Part shown: piece by piece, positions 7,342 through 15,231 of the stretch
Layout: each line of letters starts with the position of its first letter
How positions within the stretch are numbered: position 1 is the stretch's first letter
Source: JAXDMK01 sp963790325
GTDB lineage: Bacteria; Actinomycetota; Acidimicrobiia; Acidimicrobiales; AC-14
Reading direction: 5' to 3'
DNA: 64,000 nt
NCBI GenBank assembly: GCA_963790325.1
Contig: CAWBNY010000002.1
Coordinates: forward strand, 186,001-250,000
Program-made: the position numbers and the translations under genes
Notes under the pieces: model-generated
What the model saw: the letters and a program-made list of their open reading frames with translations, nothing else
Database searches by the model: none
Told to the model about the DNA's origin: nothing

Positions 7342-8850
7342 TCAGGCGGGCGAGGCGTCCGCGGTCCCGGTCCCGGCCCGCCGGGCCCGCCACTCCACCT
7401 CGGCCCGGCCCAGGGCAGTCCCCGGCGCCGCTCCGTGGAGGTACTCGTTGAGCAGGTCCCCCCACCGGGCCCGGGCCTCGAGCCGGCCGAACAGGGCGCT
7501 CATCCCCCACACCACCCGGTCGAGGATCACGTAGGAGGGGGGCATGTTCAAAAGGCGGATCACGTCGCCGAACTCGCCGTGGAGGTCGAGCATCTTCTGC
7601 AGGGTGTGGGCCACGAACTCGGGGGTGAAGGTGAACTCCTCCGACTGGAACGGGATGTAGGGCCCGCTGCAGAACTCGTAGACCTTCTCCGCCGGCAGCC
7701 CGTGGTCGGGCGGGAGGAACCCGGCCCGCACCAGCGCCCGCACGGTGGCCTTCGGGTCGCGTTCGAGGACCGTGTCGAGGATGGGGGTGAGCGTCTCCAA
7801 CTCGCCCGGCGCCCACCGCTTGACCAGCCCGAAGTCGAGGAACGTGACCTTGCCCTTGTCGGGGTGGAACCGGTAGTTGCCGGGGTGGGGGTCGCCGTTG
7901 AACACCCGGTGATGCCAGATCGAACCCTCGGCGAACCGGAACAGGATCTCGGCCGCCTCCGCCTTCTGGGCGGGGGTGGCGCGGGCCTGGAACTCGGCCC
8001 ATGACAGCCCGTCGACCCAGTCGCTGGTGAGCACCCGCCGGCTGCTGCGCTCGGGGACCACGTCGGGGACGTGGATGAACGGGTGCCCCCGGTAGCGATC
8101 GGCGAACTCGGCCTGGCAGCGGGCCTCCAGCCGGTAGTCGAGCTCGTCGCCCATGCGGGCCCGCAGCTCGTCGACCAGGGGCTTGATCTCCATGTTCTTG
8201 AGGGCGAAGGCGGCGAACATGCCGTAGAGGAGCTCGGCGTTGTCGAGGTCGGAGCTGATGGCCTGGTCGACGCCCGGGTACTGGACCTTCACCGCCACCA
8301 GCCGCCCGTCGGGCATCACCGCCTTGTGGACCTGGCCGATCGACGCCGCCGCCACCGGGATCGGGTTCCAGTCGAGGAAGAGCTTGCTGGGGTGCTGGCC
8401 CAGCTCGGCGAGGATCACGCCTTCGGCCAGGCTCGGCGCCATCGGGGGGACGTCGGCCTGGAGGGTGGCGAGAGCGGCCTGGGCCTCGGGCGGGAGGCCC
8501 TCGGCGATGAAGGAGAGCATCTGGCCCGCCTTCATGATGGCGCCCTTCATGCCCCCCAGGACCTCGGCCACGTCCTGGGCGGTGCGGATGGCGAACTGCT
8601 CCTCCAGCCGGGCCCGGGCCTCCTCCGACGCGTGGCTGCCCCGGACCTTCACCACGCCCCACTGCGTCGCCCGGCGGGCGCTGAGGCGCCAGATGCGGGC
8701 CTGGCGCTCGAGCCGGACCCGGCGGCCGTCGTCGGTGAGGTACTGATGGGCGGCGGCGGCAGCAGCCGCGGTCACCGCGGCCGCCACCGCGACCCCGGCG
8801 GCACCCGTCGCCAGCGACCGGCGGGCGAGCCGGGGGAGGCTAGGCGCCAA
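7342..8850 (-). CDS. ABC1/UbiB/AarF-family atypical kinase
   Basis: 502 residues. After a hydrophobic Ala/Val-rich N-terminal segment (residues 15-35), the family's KxGQ motif appears as IMKAGQML. The Ala-rich loop is AAASIGQVHKAV, the ATP-binding lysine is in VAVKVQYPG and the catalytic loop is NGDPHPGNY with FLDFG as the metal-binding Asp. These are the hallmarks of ADCK/UbiB atypical kinases, which support isoprenoid lipid (quinone) metabolism at the membrane. In a menaquinone-using actinobacterium the role is probably lipid-linked rather than ubiquinone synthesis. Its 5' end overlaps the DksA/TraR gene by 11 bp. Confidence 0.9.
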   Translation of the reverse strand: MAPSLPRLARRSLATGAAGVAVAAAVTAAAAAAAHQYLTDDGRRVRLERQARIWRLSARRATQWGVVKVRGSHASEEARARLEEQFAIRTAQDVAEVLGGMKGAIMKAGQMLSFIAEGLPPEAQAALATLQADVPPMAPSLAEGVILAELGQHPSKLFLDWNPIPVAAASIGQVHKAVMPDGRLVAVKVQYPGVDQAISSDLDNAELLYGMFAAFALKNMEIKPLVDELRARMGDELDYRLEARCQAEFADRYRGHPFIHVPDVVPERSSRRVLTSDWVDGLSWAEFQARATPAQKAEAAEILFRFAEGSIWHHRVFNGDPHPGNYRFHPDKGKVTFLDFGLVKRWAPGELETLTPILDTVLERDPKATVRALVRAGFLPPDHGLPAEKVYEFCSGPYIPFQSEEFTFTPEFVAHTLQKMLDLHGEFGDVIRLLNMPPSYVILDRVVWGMSALFGRLEARARWGDLLNEYLHGAAPGTALGRAEVEWRARRAGTGTADASPA

Positions 8851-9217
8851 AGCGGGCTTGGCGCTCGGCCGTGGCCTGGTCGTCTAGGCACAGGCGGGCG
8901 GCCGGTATGGCGTCGAGGCGGGCTTCGTCGATCGGCCGCCCGCAGGCCTCGCATCGGCCGTAGGTGCCCTCGTCGAGGCGGCGGAGGGCGTGCTCGACGT
9001 CGGCCAGCTCCGCCTCCACCCGCTCGATGATGGAGAGATCCTTCTCCCGCTCGAAGGTCTCGGTGCCGATGTCGGCCTGGTGCTGGTCGAAGCCGGCGAG
9101 CTCGCCCAGGCTGTCGCGCTGGGACGTGTCGAGGTGCTCGTCGTCGAAGCCCGCGTGCACCGTCGCCAGCCGGTGGCGTTCGGCCGCCAACTGCCGGCGG
9201 GCCTCGTCGGGGTCCAT
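8840..9217 (-). CDS. DksA/TraR-family zinc-finger protein
   Basis: 125 residues: an N-terminal coiled-coil hairpin (about residues 1-85) followed by the C4 zinc finger GRCEACGRPIDEARLDAIPAA then RLCLDD. The pattern is C-x2-C-x17-C-x2-D: the fourth ligand position is Asp instead of Cys. DksA/TraR proteins insert their hairpin into the RNA polymerase secondary channel; actinobacterial members are poorly characterised. It overlaps the ABC1 kinase start, suggesting co-translation. Confidence 0.83.
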   Translation of the reverse strand: MDPDEARRQLAAERHRLATVHAGFDDEHLDTSQRDSLGELAGFDQHQADIGTETFEREKDLSIIERVEAELADVEHALRRLDEGTYGRCEACGRPIDEARLDAIPAARLCLDDQATAERQARFGA

Positions 9218-9303
9218 GACCCGAGCCTACCGGCGGTGCTCCGGTTGGGCGGACGGCGACCCAGCGGCGTCCTTGCCCGCCGGAAGGCAGGCCTGGGATC
9301 CTG

Positions 9304-9600
9304 TCAGGCGCTGGGCGGTGCCTGTCCCTCGTCGGCGGCGGGGTCGCCCTCGGCCACCAGGCGCTCCCCGAAGGCCTTGAGCCGGCTGACCGTCTCCAGA
9401 TCCACCCCGCCCTGGCGGGCCAGTGCCCGCTTGATCTCGGCGTAGGTCTCGGCGGCCATGCCGCAGCGCAGGCAGTTCTCCAGGTGGCGGGCCACCCGCC
9501 GGGCGGTGAGGTCGTCGACCTCCCCGTCGAGATAGCTCTGCAGCACCCGGCCGACCTCCCGGCACCGGGCCGGGCGCCTTCCACTCCTCCACGGCGTCAT
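9304..9600 (-). CDS. Zinc-binding anti-sigma factor (ZAS / zf-HC2)
   Basis: 98 residues with a ZAS zinc motif: Cys13 (ARCREVG), then HLENCLRC as H-x3-C-x2-C. This is the RsrA-type anti-sigma domain that traps an ECF sigma factor and often senses thiol oxidation. The ATG (9598-9600) overlaps the TGA of the sigma gene in an ATGA, the standard arrangement for a sigma/anti-sigma pair. No membrane helix is present, so it is a cytoplasmic regulator. Confidence 0.88.
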   Translation of the reverse strand: MTPWRSGRRPARCREVGRVLQSYLDGEVDDLTARRVARHLENCLRCGMAAETYAEIKRALARQGGVDLETVSRLKAFGERLVAEGDPAADEGQAPPSA

Positions 9601-10154
9601 GGCTCCCTCCTCGACGGGGCCATTCCGGCGGCCACCAACCGGATGCGGATCCGGGCCCGGGCCCGGTGCAGGCCGCTCATGACCGTGCCCACCGGCACGC
9701 CCAGCACGGCGGCCGCCTCCTTGTAGCTGAGCCCGTCGATGTCGACGAGGGTCACCAGGCGGCGGTGGTTGGCCGGCAGGGCGGCGAAGGCGTCGGCCAC
9801 GACGGCTTCGAAGGTCTCACCCACCACCACCGCTTCGGGGTCGCTGCGGGATTCGACGGCGGGCGTGCGGGTGGCCGTGTCGGCGTCGCGCAGGAGGCCG
9901 GGGCGGCGGCGGCGGGTGCGGTTGAGCTGGGTGTTGCGCATGATGGTGAGCAGCCAGGCCCGGGAATGGCGTCCGTCGAAGCGGTCGATGCCCCGGAACG
10001 CCCGCAGCATCGTGTCCTGCACCAGGTCCTCGGCCTCGGTGGGATCCCGCGTGATCGAGCGGGCGGCCCGCAGCAGAACCTCGACCTCGGGCAGCACGTA
10101 ACGAGCGAAGGCGTCGTGCCGCTCCTGCTCGCCTGCCGGCGCGGCTCCATCCAC
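9597..10154 (-). CDS. ECF RNA polymerase sigma factor (SigR/SigH-like)
   Basis: 185 residues. Region 2 is clear (EAEDLVQDTMLRAFRGIDRFDG then AWLLTIMRNT), and region 4 has the helix-turn-helix LSYKEAAAVLGVPVGTVMSGLHRAR. The pairing with an RsrA-type ZAS protein suggests a role in oxidative or thiol stress. The start is GTG at 10152-10154, exactly 7 nt after the GGGTTT of a predicted promoter (see 10162-10188), implying a leaderless, autoregulated transcript. Confidence 0.93.
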   Translation of the reverse strand: MDGAAPAGEQERHDAFARYVLPEVEVLLRAARSITRDPTEAEDLVQDTMLRAFRGIDRFDGRHSRAWLLTIMRNTQLNRTRRRRPGLLRDADTATRTPAVESRSDPEAVVVGETFEAVVADAFAALPANHRRLVTLVDIDGLSYKEAAAVLGVPVGTVMSGLHRARARIRIRLVAAGMAPSRREP

Positions 10155-10161
10155 GTCGGGG

Positions 10162-10188
10162 AAACCCTACGGGGGCCGTCGACATTCC
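10162..10188 (-). promoter_or_regulatory. Predicted ECF promoter A, upstream of the sigma gene
   Basis: On the minus strand this reads GGAATGT, 14 nt, GGGTTT, then 7 nt (CCCCGAC) and the GTG of the sigma gene. The same two elements occur at 10206 and 10507. They fit ECF -35 (GGAA) and -10 (GTT) elements, which suggests autoregulation. Confidence 0.6.
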
Positions 10189-10205
10189 ACTCGTCCTCGG
10201 GGTGG

Positions 10206-10233
10206 GGAATGTGAGACCCCCGACGCCGGGTTC
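10206..10233 (+). promoter_or_regulatory. Predicted ECF promoter B, upstream of the second ZAS gene
   Basis: GGAATGT, 15 nt, GGGTTC, then 7 nt (CCCCGCC) and GTG at 10241. It is the rightward mirror of promoter A with the same distance to a GTG start. Confidence 0.6.
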
Positions 10234-10240
10234 CCCCGCC

Positions 10241-10489
10241 GTGACCCGTTGGCGCCACCGCCGGATGCGCCGCCAGGTGGCGGCGCTGGTCGACGGGGAG
10301 CTGGTGGGAGAGGCCGCGGCCGAGGCGCGTCGCCACCTGGAGGTGTGCTGGGGCTGCAGCGGCGACGCCGAGCTGCTGCGCCTGGTCAAAGCCGCCCTGG
10401 GCGCCCTCGGGCAGAGGGAGCCGGCAGGCCTGGCGAGCATGCGCCTGCGCCGGTGGGGATCGCAGCTGGCCAACCCTCCCCTTCCCTGA
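10241..10489 (+). CDS. Second small ZAS-like protein, probable anti-sigma factor
   Basis: 82 residues from the GTG at 10241; an in-frame GTG at 10202 would add 13 residues but would place promoter B inside the gene. The core VAALVDGELVG then HLEVCWGC matches the ZAS pattern D-G-E-L plus H-x3-C-x2-C, without the extra upstream Cys. It is transcribed divergently from the ECF sigma gene. A role as a second anti-sigma or a competitor for the sigma factor is inference. Confidence 0.65.
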   Translation: MTRWRHRRMRRQVAALVDGELVGEAAAEARRHLEVCWGCSGDAELLRLVKAALGALGQREPAGLASMRLRRWGSQLANPPLP

Positions 10490-10506
10490 TGGCGCGGACG
10501 GTTCCG

Positions 10507-10533
10507 GGAATGTGCGGGCGCGGGAGCGGGTTC
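10507..10533 (+). promoter_or_regulatory. Predicted ECF promoter C, upstream of the Tat lipoprotein gene
   Basis: GGAATGT, 14 nt, GGGTTC, with the same spacing as promoter A. It lies 38 bp before the GTG of the Tat lipoprotein gene, which here has a true leader with an AGGAGG ribosome site. Confidence 0.55.
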
Positions 10534-10570
10534 CCAGCCCGAACCATTCCCCCTGAGGAGGTCATCGACC

Positions 10571-11755
10571 GTGGACAGCGACGTAGTTGGGGCCCGGCTC
10601 GCCCAGAGCCGGCGGGAGTTCCTGGGTTGGGCATCGCGGCGGGGGGTGGGCCTCGGTCTGCTGGGGGCCTCGGCCCCGGCGCTGCTCGCCGCATGTGCCG
10701 CCGACGACCCGGCGGTGACGTCCGAGACCCGTCCTTCCTCCACCAGCGGGGATCCGGCCACCACCACGACGCGGGCCGAGGCGACGGAGAAGGCCCGGGC
10801 GATCATCGGCGATGTCGTCGACTTCTCCCTGACCCCCGACGGCTGGGCGGGCGACTTCGGCTTCGTCACCCTCGCTGTGCACAAAGGGGTGTTCGGGGGC
10901 CACGACGTGTACTTCATCCGCACCGACACCTCCGATCAGGCCTTCGCCACCGCCGAGACGCTGGTGTGGGTGCCCAAGCTGGCTGGTCTCGCCGGTGATG
11001 GCACGTCCGGCGTGGCCTACGTGTTCTCCAACGGGGCCGACGGGCAGGTCACCGTGTTCTCCAACGAGCCCGGCCAGCCCGGCTACACGCCGGCGTGGAC
11101 CATGCACCGGGCGACCTGGAGCGGCGATCCCCGGGTGCTGCGATCGGTGGCCGAGGTCACCGAGGCGAGATCGGCGGGGGCCCTTTCCGTCCAGCCGACG
11201 AGCATCGTGGTCAACGCCGAGATCATCAAGTGGTCCGCCGGCGAGCTGCCCGTCGACACGGAGCGGACGGTGTACCTGGGCCCGGGCCAGCTCCTGGAGC
11301 CGGTCGACACCTCGGCCATGCGGGCCACGTTCAAGCTCAACCAGTGCTTCCCGGCCAGCCGCTACTTCGCCACGTCCCACTCACTGGCCGGCCCGGCCAC
11401 GGAAACCAACACCATCCTCTGCGACGGTTTGCAGGCGGTGGCCACCCGAGCGGGAGCCACCGGGCGCACCAACGTCCTGATGAACGGTCTCGAAGGCCCC
11501 GGGCCCATGGGCTTCCAGCCTTCGGCGTTCGACTTCGACGCCGGCAACCCGGCCTGGAGCCCCTACTGGGACCACTACTCGTACCGGTGGCACGACGGCG
11601 TCACTGCCCGGAAACTGGAGACGATGACCGCCATCCACGCCGCGCGCGACGCCGGCGACCTCACCGAGTTCCCGGGCGTCCCCGCCACGGAGGGCACGGT
11701 GTTCACCGTCAACTGCCCGGTGCCGGTGCTGGCGCCCGTCACCTGGACGCCTTGA
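10571..11755 (+). CDS. Tat-exported lipoprotein of unknown function (DUF7482-like)
   Basis: 394 residues. The signal peptide has a twin-arginine motif (SRREFLGWASRRG) and a lipobox LAAC (Cys about residue 41), so a folded protein is probably exported and lipid-anchored. A Ser/Thr spacer leads into a large beta-rich domain that contains repeated ligand-like Tyr/His/Trp clusters late in the chain (WSPYWDHYSYRWHDG). I tentatively place it with the DUF7482 group. Tat export suggests a bound cofactor or metal. The GTG start is set by a strong AGGAGG 9 bp upstream. Promoter C suggests it is an output gene of the neighbouring ECF sigma factor. Confidence 0.75.
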   Translation: MDSDVVGARLAQSRREFLGWASRRGVGLGLLGASAPALLAACAADDPAVTSETRPSSTSGDPATTTTRAEATEKARAIIGDVVDFSLTPDGWAGDFGFVTLAVHKGVFGGHDVYFIRTDTSDQAFATAETLVWVPKLAGLAGDGTSGVAYVFSNGADGQVTVFSNEPGQPGYTPAWTMHRATWSGDPRVLRSVAEVTEARSAGALSVQPTSIVVNAEIIKWSAGELPVDTERTVYLGPGQLLEPVDTSAMRATFKLNQCFPASRYFATSHSLAGPATETNTILCDGLQAVATRAGATGRTNVLMNGLEGPGPMGFQPSAFDFDAGNPAWSPYWDHYSYRWHDGVTARKLETMTAIHAARDAGDLTEFPGVPATEGTVFTVNCPVPVLAPVTWTP

Positions 11756-11851
11756 GAGGCCATCCGGTTCGCCGGCGCCGGCGGTCGCCATCCTGGTGAT
11801 CGTGGACACCGCCAGCATCCGGGGACGGGCGTCGCCGGGCGCCCACCCCGG

Positions 11852-12028
11852 GTGATCGAGCTCCTGCTCCCCCGCACCGACGCCGGCGCGCTGGCCCAGC
11901 TGATCGTGGTCCTGGTGGTCTGGATCGGCCTGCTGGTCGCCGTCCGCCGCAGTGTCGAGGCCCGCCTCCTCGTCGGTGGCGTGGGCATGGTGATCCTGGC
12001 CTGGTTCGCGCTGCGGACGGTGCACTGA
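11852..12028 (+). CDS. Small two-helix membrane protein
   Basis: 58 residues from GTG, inside a 315-bp stretch otherwise free of genes. Two hydrophobic helices (QLIVVLVVWIGLLVAV and GGVGMVILAWFAL) are separated by a basic loop RRSVEAR. The GTG overlaps the TGA of a short upstream reading frame as GTGA, the coupling style of this genome. No homolog is recognised. Confidence 0.45.
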   Translation: MIELLLPRTDAGALAQLIVVLVVWIGLLVAVRRSVEARLLVGGVGMVILAWFALRTVH

Positions 12029-12070
12029 GGAGCGGGTGGCCGGAATCGGGGGGCGGGCGGCGCCCGGCGC

Positions 12071-12475
12071 TCAGTGCCAGGTGGACCAGCCGGCGCCGGC
12101 CGTGATGCCGGCCGCGAAGGCGACGAAAGGGGCGACGGTCAGGATGGTGACCCACCGCTTCGGCCGGCCCCCGGCGCGGCCCAACAGGAGCCGGTAGGCG
12201 CCGGCCGCGGCCGCGACGGACAGCCACCACACGACCCGGGCAGGCCGTGACCAGGTGATCGGCACCAGCCCCTCGGCCCAGGCCGGCACCGGCGAGTTGG
12301 CGGCCGACCCGCCGATCGCCTCCAGCGCGACCGCGACGACCACGAAGGCCCCGCAGGCCAACGCAGCCACCACGGTGCCCGCCGTGGCCACCCGCCCCAA
12401 GCCGCCGGCGCCGGAGCCGGTGGGGGCGGCGCTCAGGGGCCGGGCGGCGGGGTTCGGTCCACCCGCTCCTCCCAT
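12071..12475 (-). CDS. Membrane protein of unknown function, three helices
   Basis: 134 residues as the longest frame; an internal GTG at 12391 would remove a Gly/Pro-rich tail and the 43-bp overlap with the gene upstream. Three hydrophobic segments are visible (TVVAALACGAFVVVAVALEA; VVWWLSVAAAAGAYRLLLG; ILTVAPFVAFAAGITAG). No motif identifies a function. It is the last gene of a leftward run with the 161-residue membrane protein and the hydrolase-OsmC fusion. Confidence 0.6.
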   Translation of the reverse strand: MGGAGGPNPAARPLSAAPTGSGAGGLGRVATAGTVVAALACGAFVVVAVALEAIGGSAANSPVPAWAEGLVPITWSRPARVVWWLSVAAAAGAYRLLLGRAGGRPKRWVTILTVAPFVAFAAGITAGAGWSTWH

Positions 12476-12918
12476 GCCGCCCAGCCGAGCAGCACGACAG
12501 TCCAGAACGGCCAGTCGTAGACCCAGCTGGCATCGAACGCGAAGTAGAAGCCGATGCCGCCGGCGACGAGGGCCATCGAGCCGTCTCCGAGATCGAGGCC
12601 GGGGCGGGTCCGGGCGAGAAGGCGAGCAGCGACGAGGCCGGCGCCCGCGCCGAGGAGGAAGGCGGCCGCCTCCCGCTCGTCGGGCAGCGGGCCGTGACGG
12701 ACGAGCAGGACGGCGGATCCCCAGCCGGACAGGGCCAGGCCGGCGGCCACCAGTCGTGGGCTTCGCCCGATCACCGCCGCGGCCAGGACGACCAGCCCCA
12801 CCAGGAGGGGCGTGGCGTCGAAGGTGACGCCGAGCAGGCCCAGGGCCAGGGCGTAGACGAGAGCGCCACCGAGGAGCACGGCGCCGGGCCGGGCGAAAGC
12901 GGGGCGGGCTGCGGTCAT
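12433..12918 (-). CDS. Membrane protein of unknown function
   Basis: 161 residues, with about five hydrophobic segments (GAVLLGGALVYALALGLLGV; LLVGLVVLAAAVIG; FLLGAGAGLVAARLLA; ALVAGGIGFYFAF; FWTVVLLGWAAWEERV). The ATG at 12916-12918 overlaps the stop of the upstream hydrolase-OsmC gene as ATGA, so it is very probably co-translated. No recognised family. Confidence 0.65.
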   Translation of the reverse strand: MTAARPAFARPGAVLLGGALVYALALGLLGVTFDATPLLVGLVVLAAAVIGRSPRLVAAGLALSGWGSAVLLVRHGPLPDEREAAAFLLGAGAGLVAARLLARTRPGLDLGDGSMALVAGGIGFYFAFDASWVYDWPFWTVVLLGWAAWEERVDRTPPPGP

Positions 12919-14276
12919 GGCCGGTCCGGCCGCTCGTCGGGCCCGGTGCCGGCCACGCCGGTCGTCGGGGGCGAGAGGCGGGTCACGATCCGGAGGTCGC
13001 CGGTGAGGGTGCGGTGCACGGGGCAGCGCTCGGCGATGGCCAGGAGACGAGCCTCCTGCTCGACGCCGAGGGGCCCGTGAAGCTCGATCTCCCGCTCGAT
13101 GACGTCGACCATCGCCGGCTTCGACTCGCACGCCTCGCAGTCCTCCGCATGGTGCCGGCCGTGCCGGAGGCGGACGGACACCCCTTGAAGGGGCCATCCC
13201 TTGCGATCGGCATAGAGGCGCAGGGTCATCGACGTGCACGTGCCGAGGGCGGCCAGGAGCAGATCGTACGGCGTCGGGCCGGCGTCGTCTCCGATCCCGA
13301 CGGGCTCGTCGGACACGAACACGTGGCGCCCGGCGGACACCCGCTGCCGGAGCGCTCCCGGGCTCAGGGAGCGCACCGTCACCTCACCCTCCCGCAGGCC
13401 CTCGGGTGCCCCGCCCGGACTGACCGGGGAGGGGACGGGCAGGTAGCGGCCGGCCCAGGCCGCGATCACGGACGCGGCGTAGGCCCCGTCGCCAGGTCCC
13501 GTGAGCATGTGGTCGGCACCGTCGAGGGCGACGAAGCTCTTGGGGTGCCGGGCGGCGTCATATATCCGGCGGGCGTTGGACACGTCGACCACCATGTCGA
13601 GCGGGGCGTGGAGGACGAGCAGCGGGCGTCGCAAGCGCCCCAGTCCCTCCTCCACCGCGGCCAGCCGCAGATCGGTGAGCAGGTCGCGGCGGATCCGGAA
13701 CTGCCGGCCGGCGATCTCCACCGGGACCTCGGCATCGCCGGCGGCAAGGGCGGTGGTGGTCTCCGCGGGGAACAGGCGGAGCAGGTGGGCGGGGTCGGCC
13801 GGCGCGTTGACGGTCACCACCGCCGCGGCCGCGGCGATGCGGGGGGCCGCCCCGAGCACCGCCGTGCCGCCCAGGCTGTGACCTATCAGGATCAGCGGCG
13901 CGCCCGAGAGCCCGCCCAGCGCGTCGGAGGCCCGGACGAGGTCCTCGACGTTGGACGAGAAGGTGGTGTTGGCGAAGTCGCCGGCGCTCGACCCGAGCCC
14001 GGTGAAGTCGAAGCGGAGCACGCCGATGCCGGCGGCCACCAGGCCCCGGGCGATCCTGGCCGCTGCGACCGCGTCCTGCGAGCAGGTGAAGCAGTGGGCG
14101 AACAGGGCCATCGCGACCGGCTCGTCGGGCGGGAGGTCGAGGCGGGCGGCGAGCAGGTCACCCCCGGAGCCGGGAAAGGTGAATCGCTGCGCCGGGCGCC
14201 ACGGCGTCGCTGCGGGTCGGGCGATGGACCCGTCTCCGGCGGCCGGATCCTCCGGGTTCCCGAGCTCCTCACTCAT
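12915..14276 (-). CDS. Bifunctional alpha/beta hydrolase - OsmC family protein
   Basis: 453 residues, a known fusion architecture. Residues 25-285 are an alpha/beta hydrolase with nucleophile elbow GHSLGG, RFDFTGLGSS and a late His in DGADHML. Residues 300-440 are an OsmC/Ohr domain: the peroxidatic Cys is probably in LGTCTSMTL and a second Cys is in AERCPVHRTL. OsmC domains reduce organic hydroperoxides; the hydrolase may release a substrate such as a lipid peroxide ester, which is inference. It heads the three-gene leftward run ending at 12071. Confidence 0.9.
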   Translation of the reverse strand: MSEELGNPEDPAAGDGSIARPAATPWRPAQRFTFPGSGGDLLAARLDLPPDEPVAMALFAHCFTCSQDAVAAARIARGLVAAGIGVLRFDFTGLGSSAGDFANTTFSSNVEDLVRASDALGGLSGAPLILIGHSLGGTAVLGAAPRIAAAAAVVTVNAPADPAHLLRLFPAETTTALAAGDAEVPVEIAGRQFRIRRDLLTDLRLAAVEEGLGRLRRPLLVLHAPLDMVVDVSNARRIYDAARHPKSFVALDGADHMLTGPGDGAYAASVIAAWAGRYLPVPSPVSPGGAPEGLREGEVTVRSLSPGALRQRVSAGRHVFVSDEPVGIGDDAGPTPYDLLLAALGTCTSMTLRLYADRKGWPLQGVSVRLRHGRHHAEDCEACESKPAMVDVIEREIELHGPLGVEQEARLLAIAERCPVHRTLTGDLRIVTRLSPPTTGVAGTGPDERPDRP

Positions 14277-14481
14277 CTCCGACGCCTACCTCCCCCGGAT
14301 GCGATCGTCCGGACGGCCCGGATACCCGGTTGCCTGGCGCCCATCCCGGGAAGGGCGGCGAGACCCAGATCTGGCTGGTCTCGAAGTTAGATCAGTGGCG
14401 GCTGCCCGAGGACGGCGGCTTGGCGTCCGACCGCGACCGGCGACGAGGAGCGGCCGGCGGACACGACGAGGGTGTTGGCGG

Positions 14482-14554
14482 TGGGCCGCCCGGGGCTCGA
14501 ACCCGGTGCCTTGGGATTAAAAGTCCCCTGCTCTACCAGTTGAGCTAGCGGCCC
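14482..14554 (-). tRNA. tRNA-Lys (anticodon TTT)
   Basis: 73 nt on the minus strand. A perfect 7-bp acceptor stem (GGGCCGC/GCGGCCC), D-stem GCTC/GAGC, anticodon loop CTTTTAA with TTT at 34-36, and T-arm CCGGG-TTCGAGC-CCCGG. The anticodon stem has a G-A mismatch at its top pair (27:43). The discriminator is A and the CCA is not encoded (CCG follows). The 200 bp upstream to the hydrolase-OsmC gene show no other feature. Confidence 0.96.
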
Positions 14555-14655
14555 GCCGACCAGCGTAAGTGCTGGAGCGTTTGGTGCGCCTTCCCGGTCG
14601 CCGGTCGTGACCGCGGTTCGCCGTCCGGTTCGGCCCGACCGGTACCGTGAGCCTC

Positions 14656-15225
14656 ATGTCCCATCGGCGGCGGGCGGCCCTCGGCGTCGCCCTTCTGCTC
14701 CTGACGCCCGTGGCCTGCGGCGACGAAGGGTCGGGCGTGACGACGGCCCCGACGGGAGCTCCCGCGTCGACCGCGACCTCCCCATCCACCGCGCCGACCG
14801 GGCCGGGTGGCACCTCGACGGCCCCGACCACCGGCCCCCCGTCCACCACGCCTCGGCCGACCTCGCCGCCGGTCACCGCCCCGCCCGCCACCGCCCCGCC
14901 GGTCACAGTTACCCCCGGGCGCACCGCGGCCCTCGGGGAGAGCTTCTCCCTGGGCGTCGGGGAGACCGTGTCGATCCCCGCCGAGGGGCTCTCGGTGACG
15001 TTCGGCAACGTGGGATCCGACAACCGGTGCCCGCCGGGCGTCCAGTGCATCGTCGCCGGGAACGCGTCGATCGGCGTCCCCGTGGTCAAGGCCGGCTCGG
15101 CCGGCGCCATCCTCGTGCTCAACACCACCGAGGGCCCCACGACCGCGTCCTACGGGCCCTACACGGTCGAGCTCGTCCGCCTCGGCTTCAGCTCGCCGCC
15201 GATCGCGACCCTGCGCGTGACTTAG
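14656..15225 (+). CDS. Secreted Thr/Pro-rich protein, probable lipoprotein
   Basis: 189 residues from the ATG; a GTG nine bases upstream is an alternative. A basic N-terminus and hydrophobic segment (ALGVALLLLTPVAC) end in a weak lipobox. A 70-residue Thr/Pro/Ser spacer follows, then a beta-rich domain of about 95 residues with two cysteines eight residues apart (RCPPGVQC). The domain (FSLGVGETVSIPAEGLSVTF) resembles small immunoglobulin-like or copper-site-like exported domains but carries no certain motif. Confidence 0.65.
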   Translation: MSHRRRAALGVALLLLTPVACGDEGSGVTTAPTGAPASTATSPSTAPTGPGGTSTAPTTGPPSTTPRPTSPPVTAPPATAPPVTVTPGRTAALGESFSLGVGETVSIPAEGLSVTFGNVGSDNRCPPGVQCIVAGNASIGVPVVKAGSAGAILVLNTTEGPTTASYGPYTVELVRLGFSSPPIATLRVT

Positions 15226-15231
15226 GTCGCG

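Noticed and set aside
4542..7451. Rightward 969-codon frame over the MoaD-fusion, MaoC and hydrolase genes
   Set aside because: It is Arg/Gly/Pro-rich without any domain and lies antisense to three genes with clear motifs.
14277..14481. Rightward frame ending inside the tRNA-Lys gene
   Set aside because: A coding frame that runs through an antisense tRNA is unlikely, and no motif supports it.
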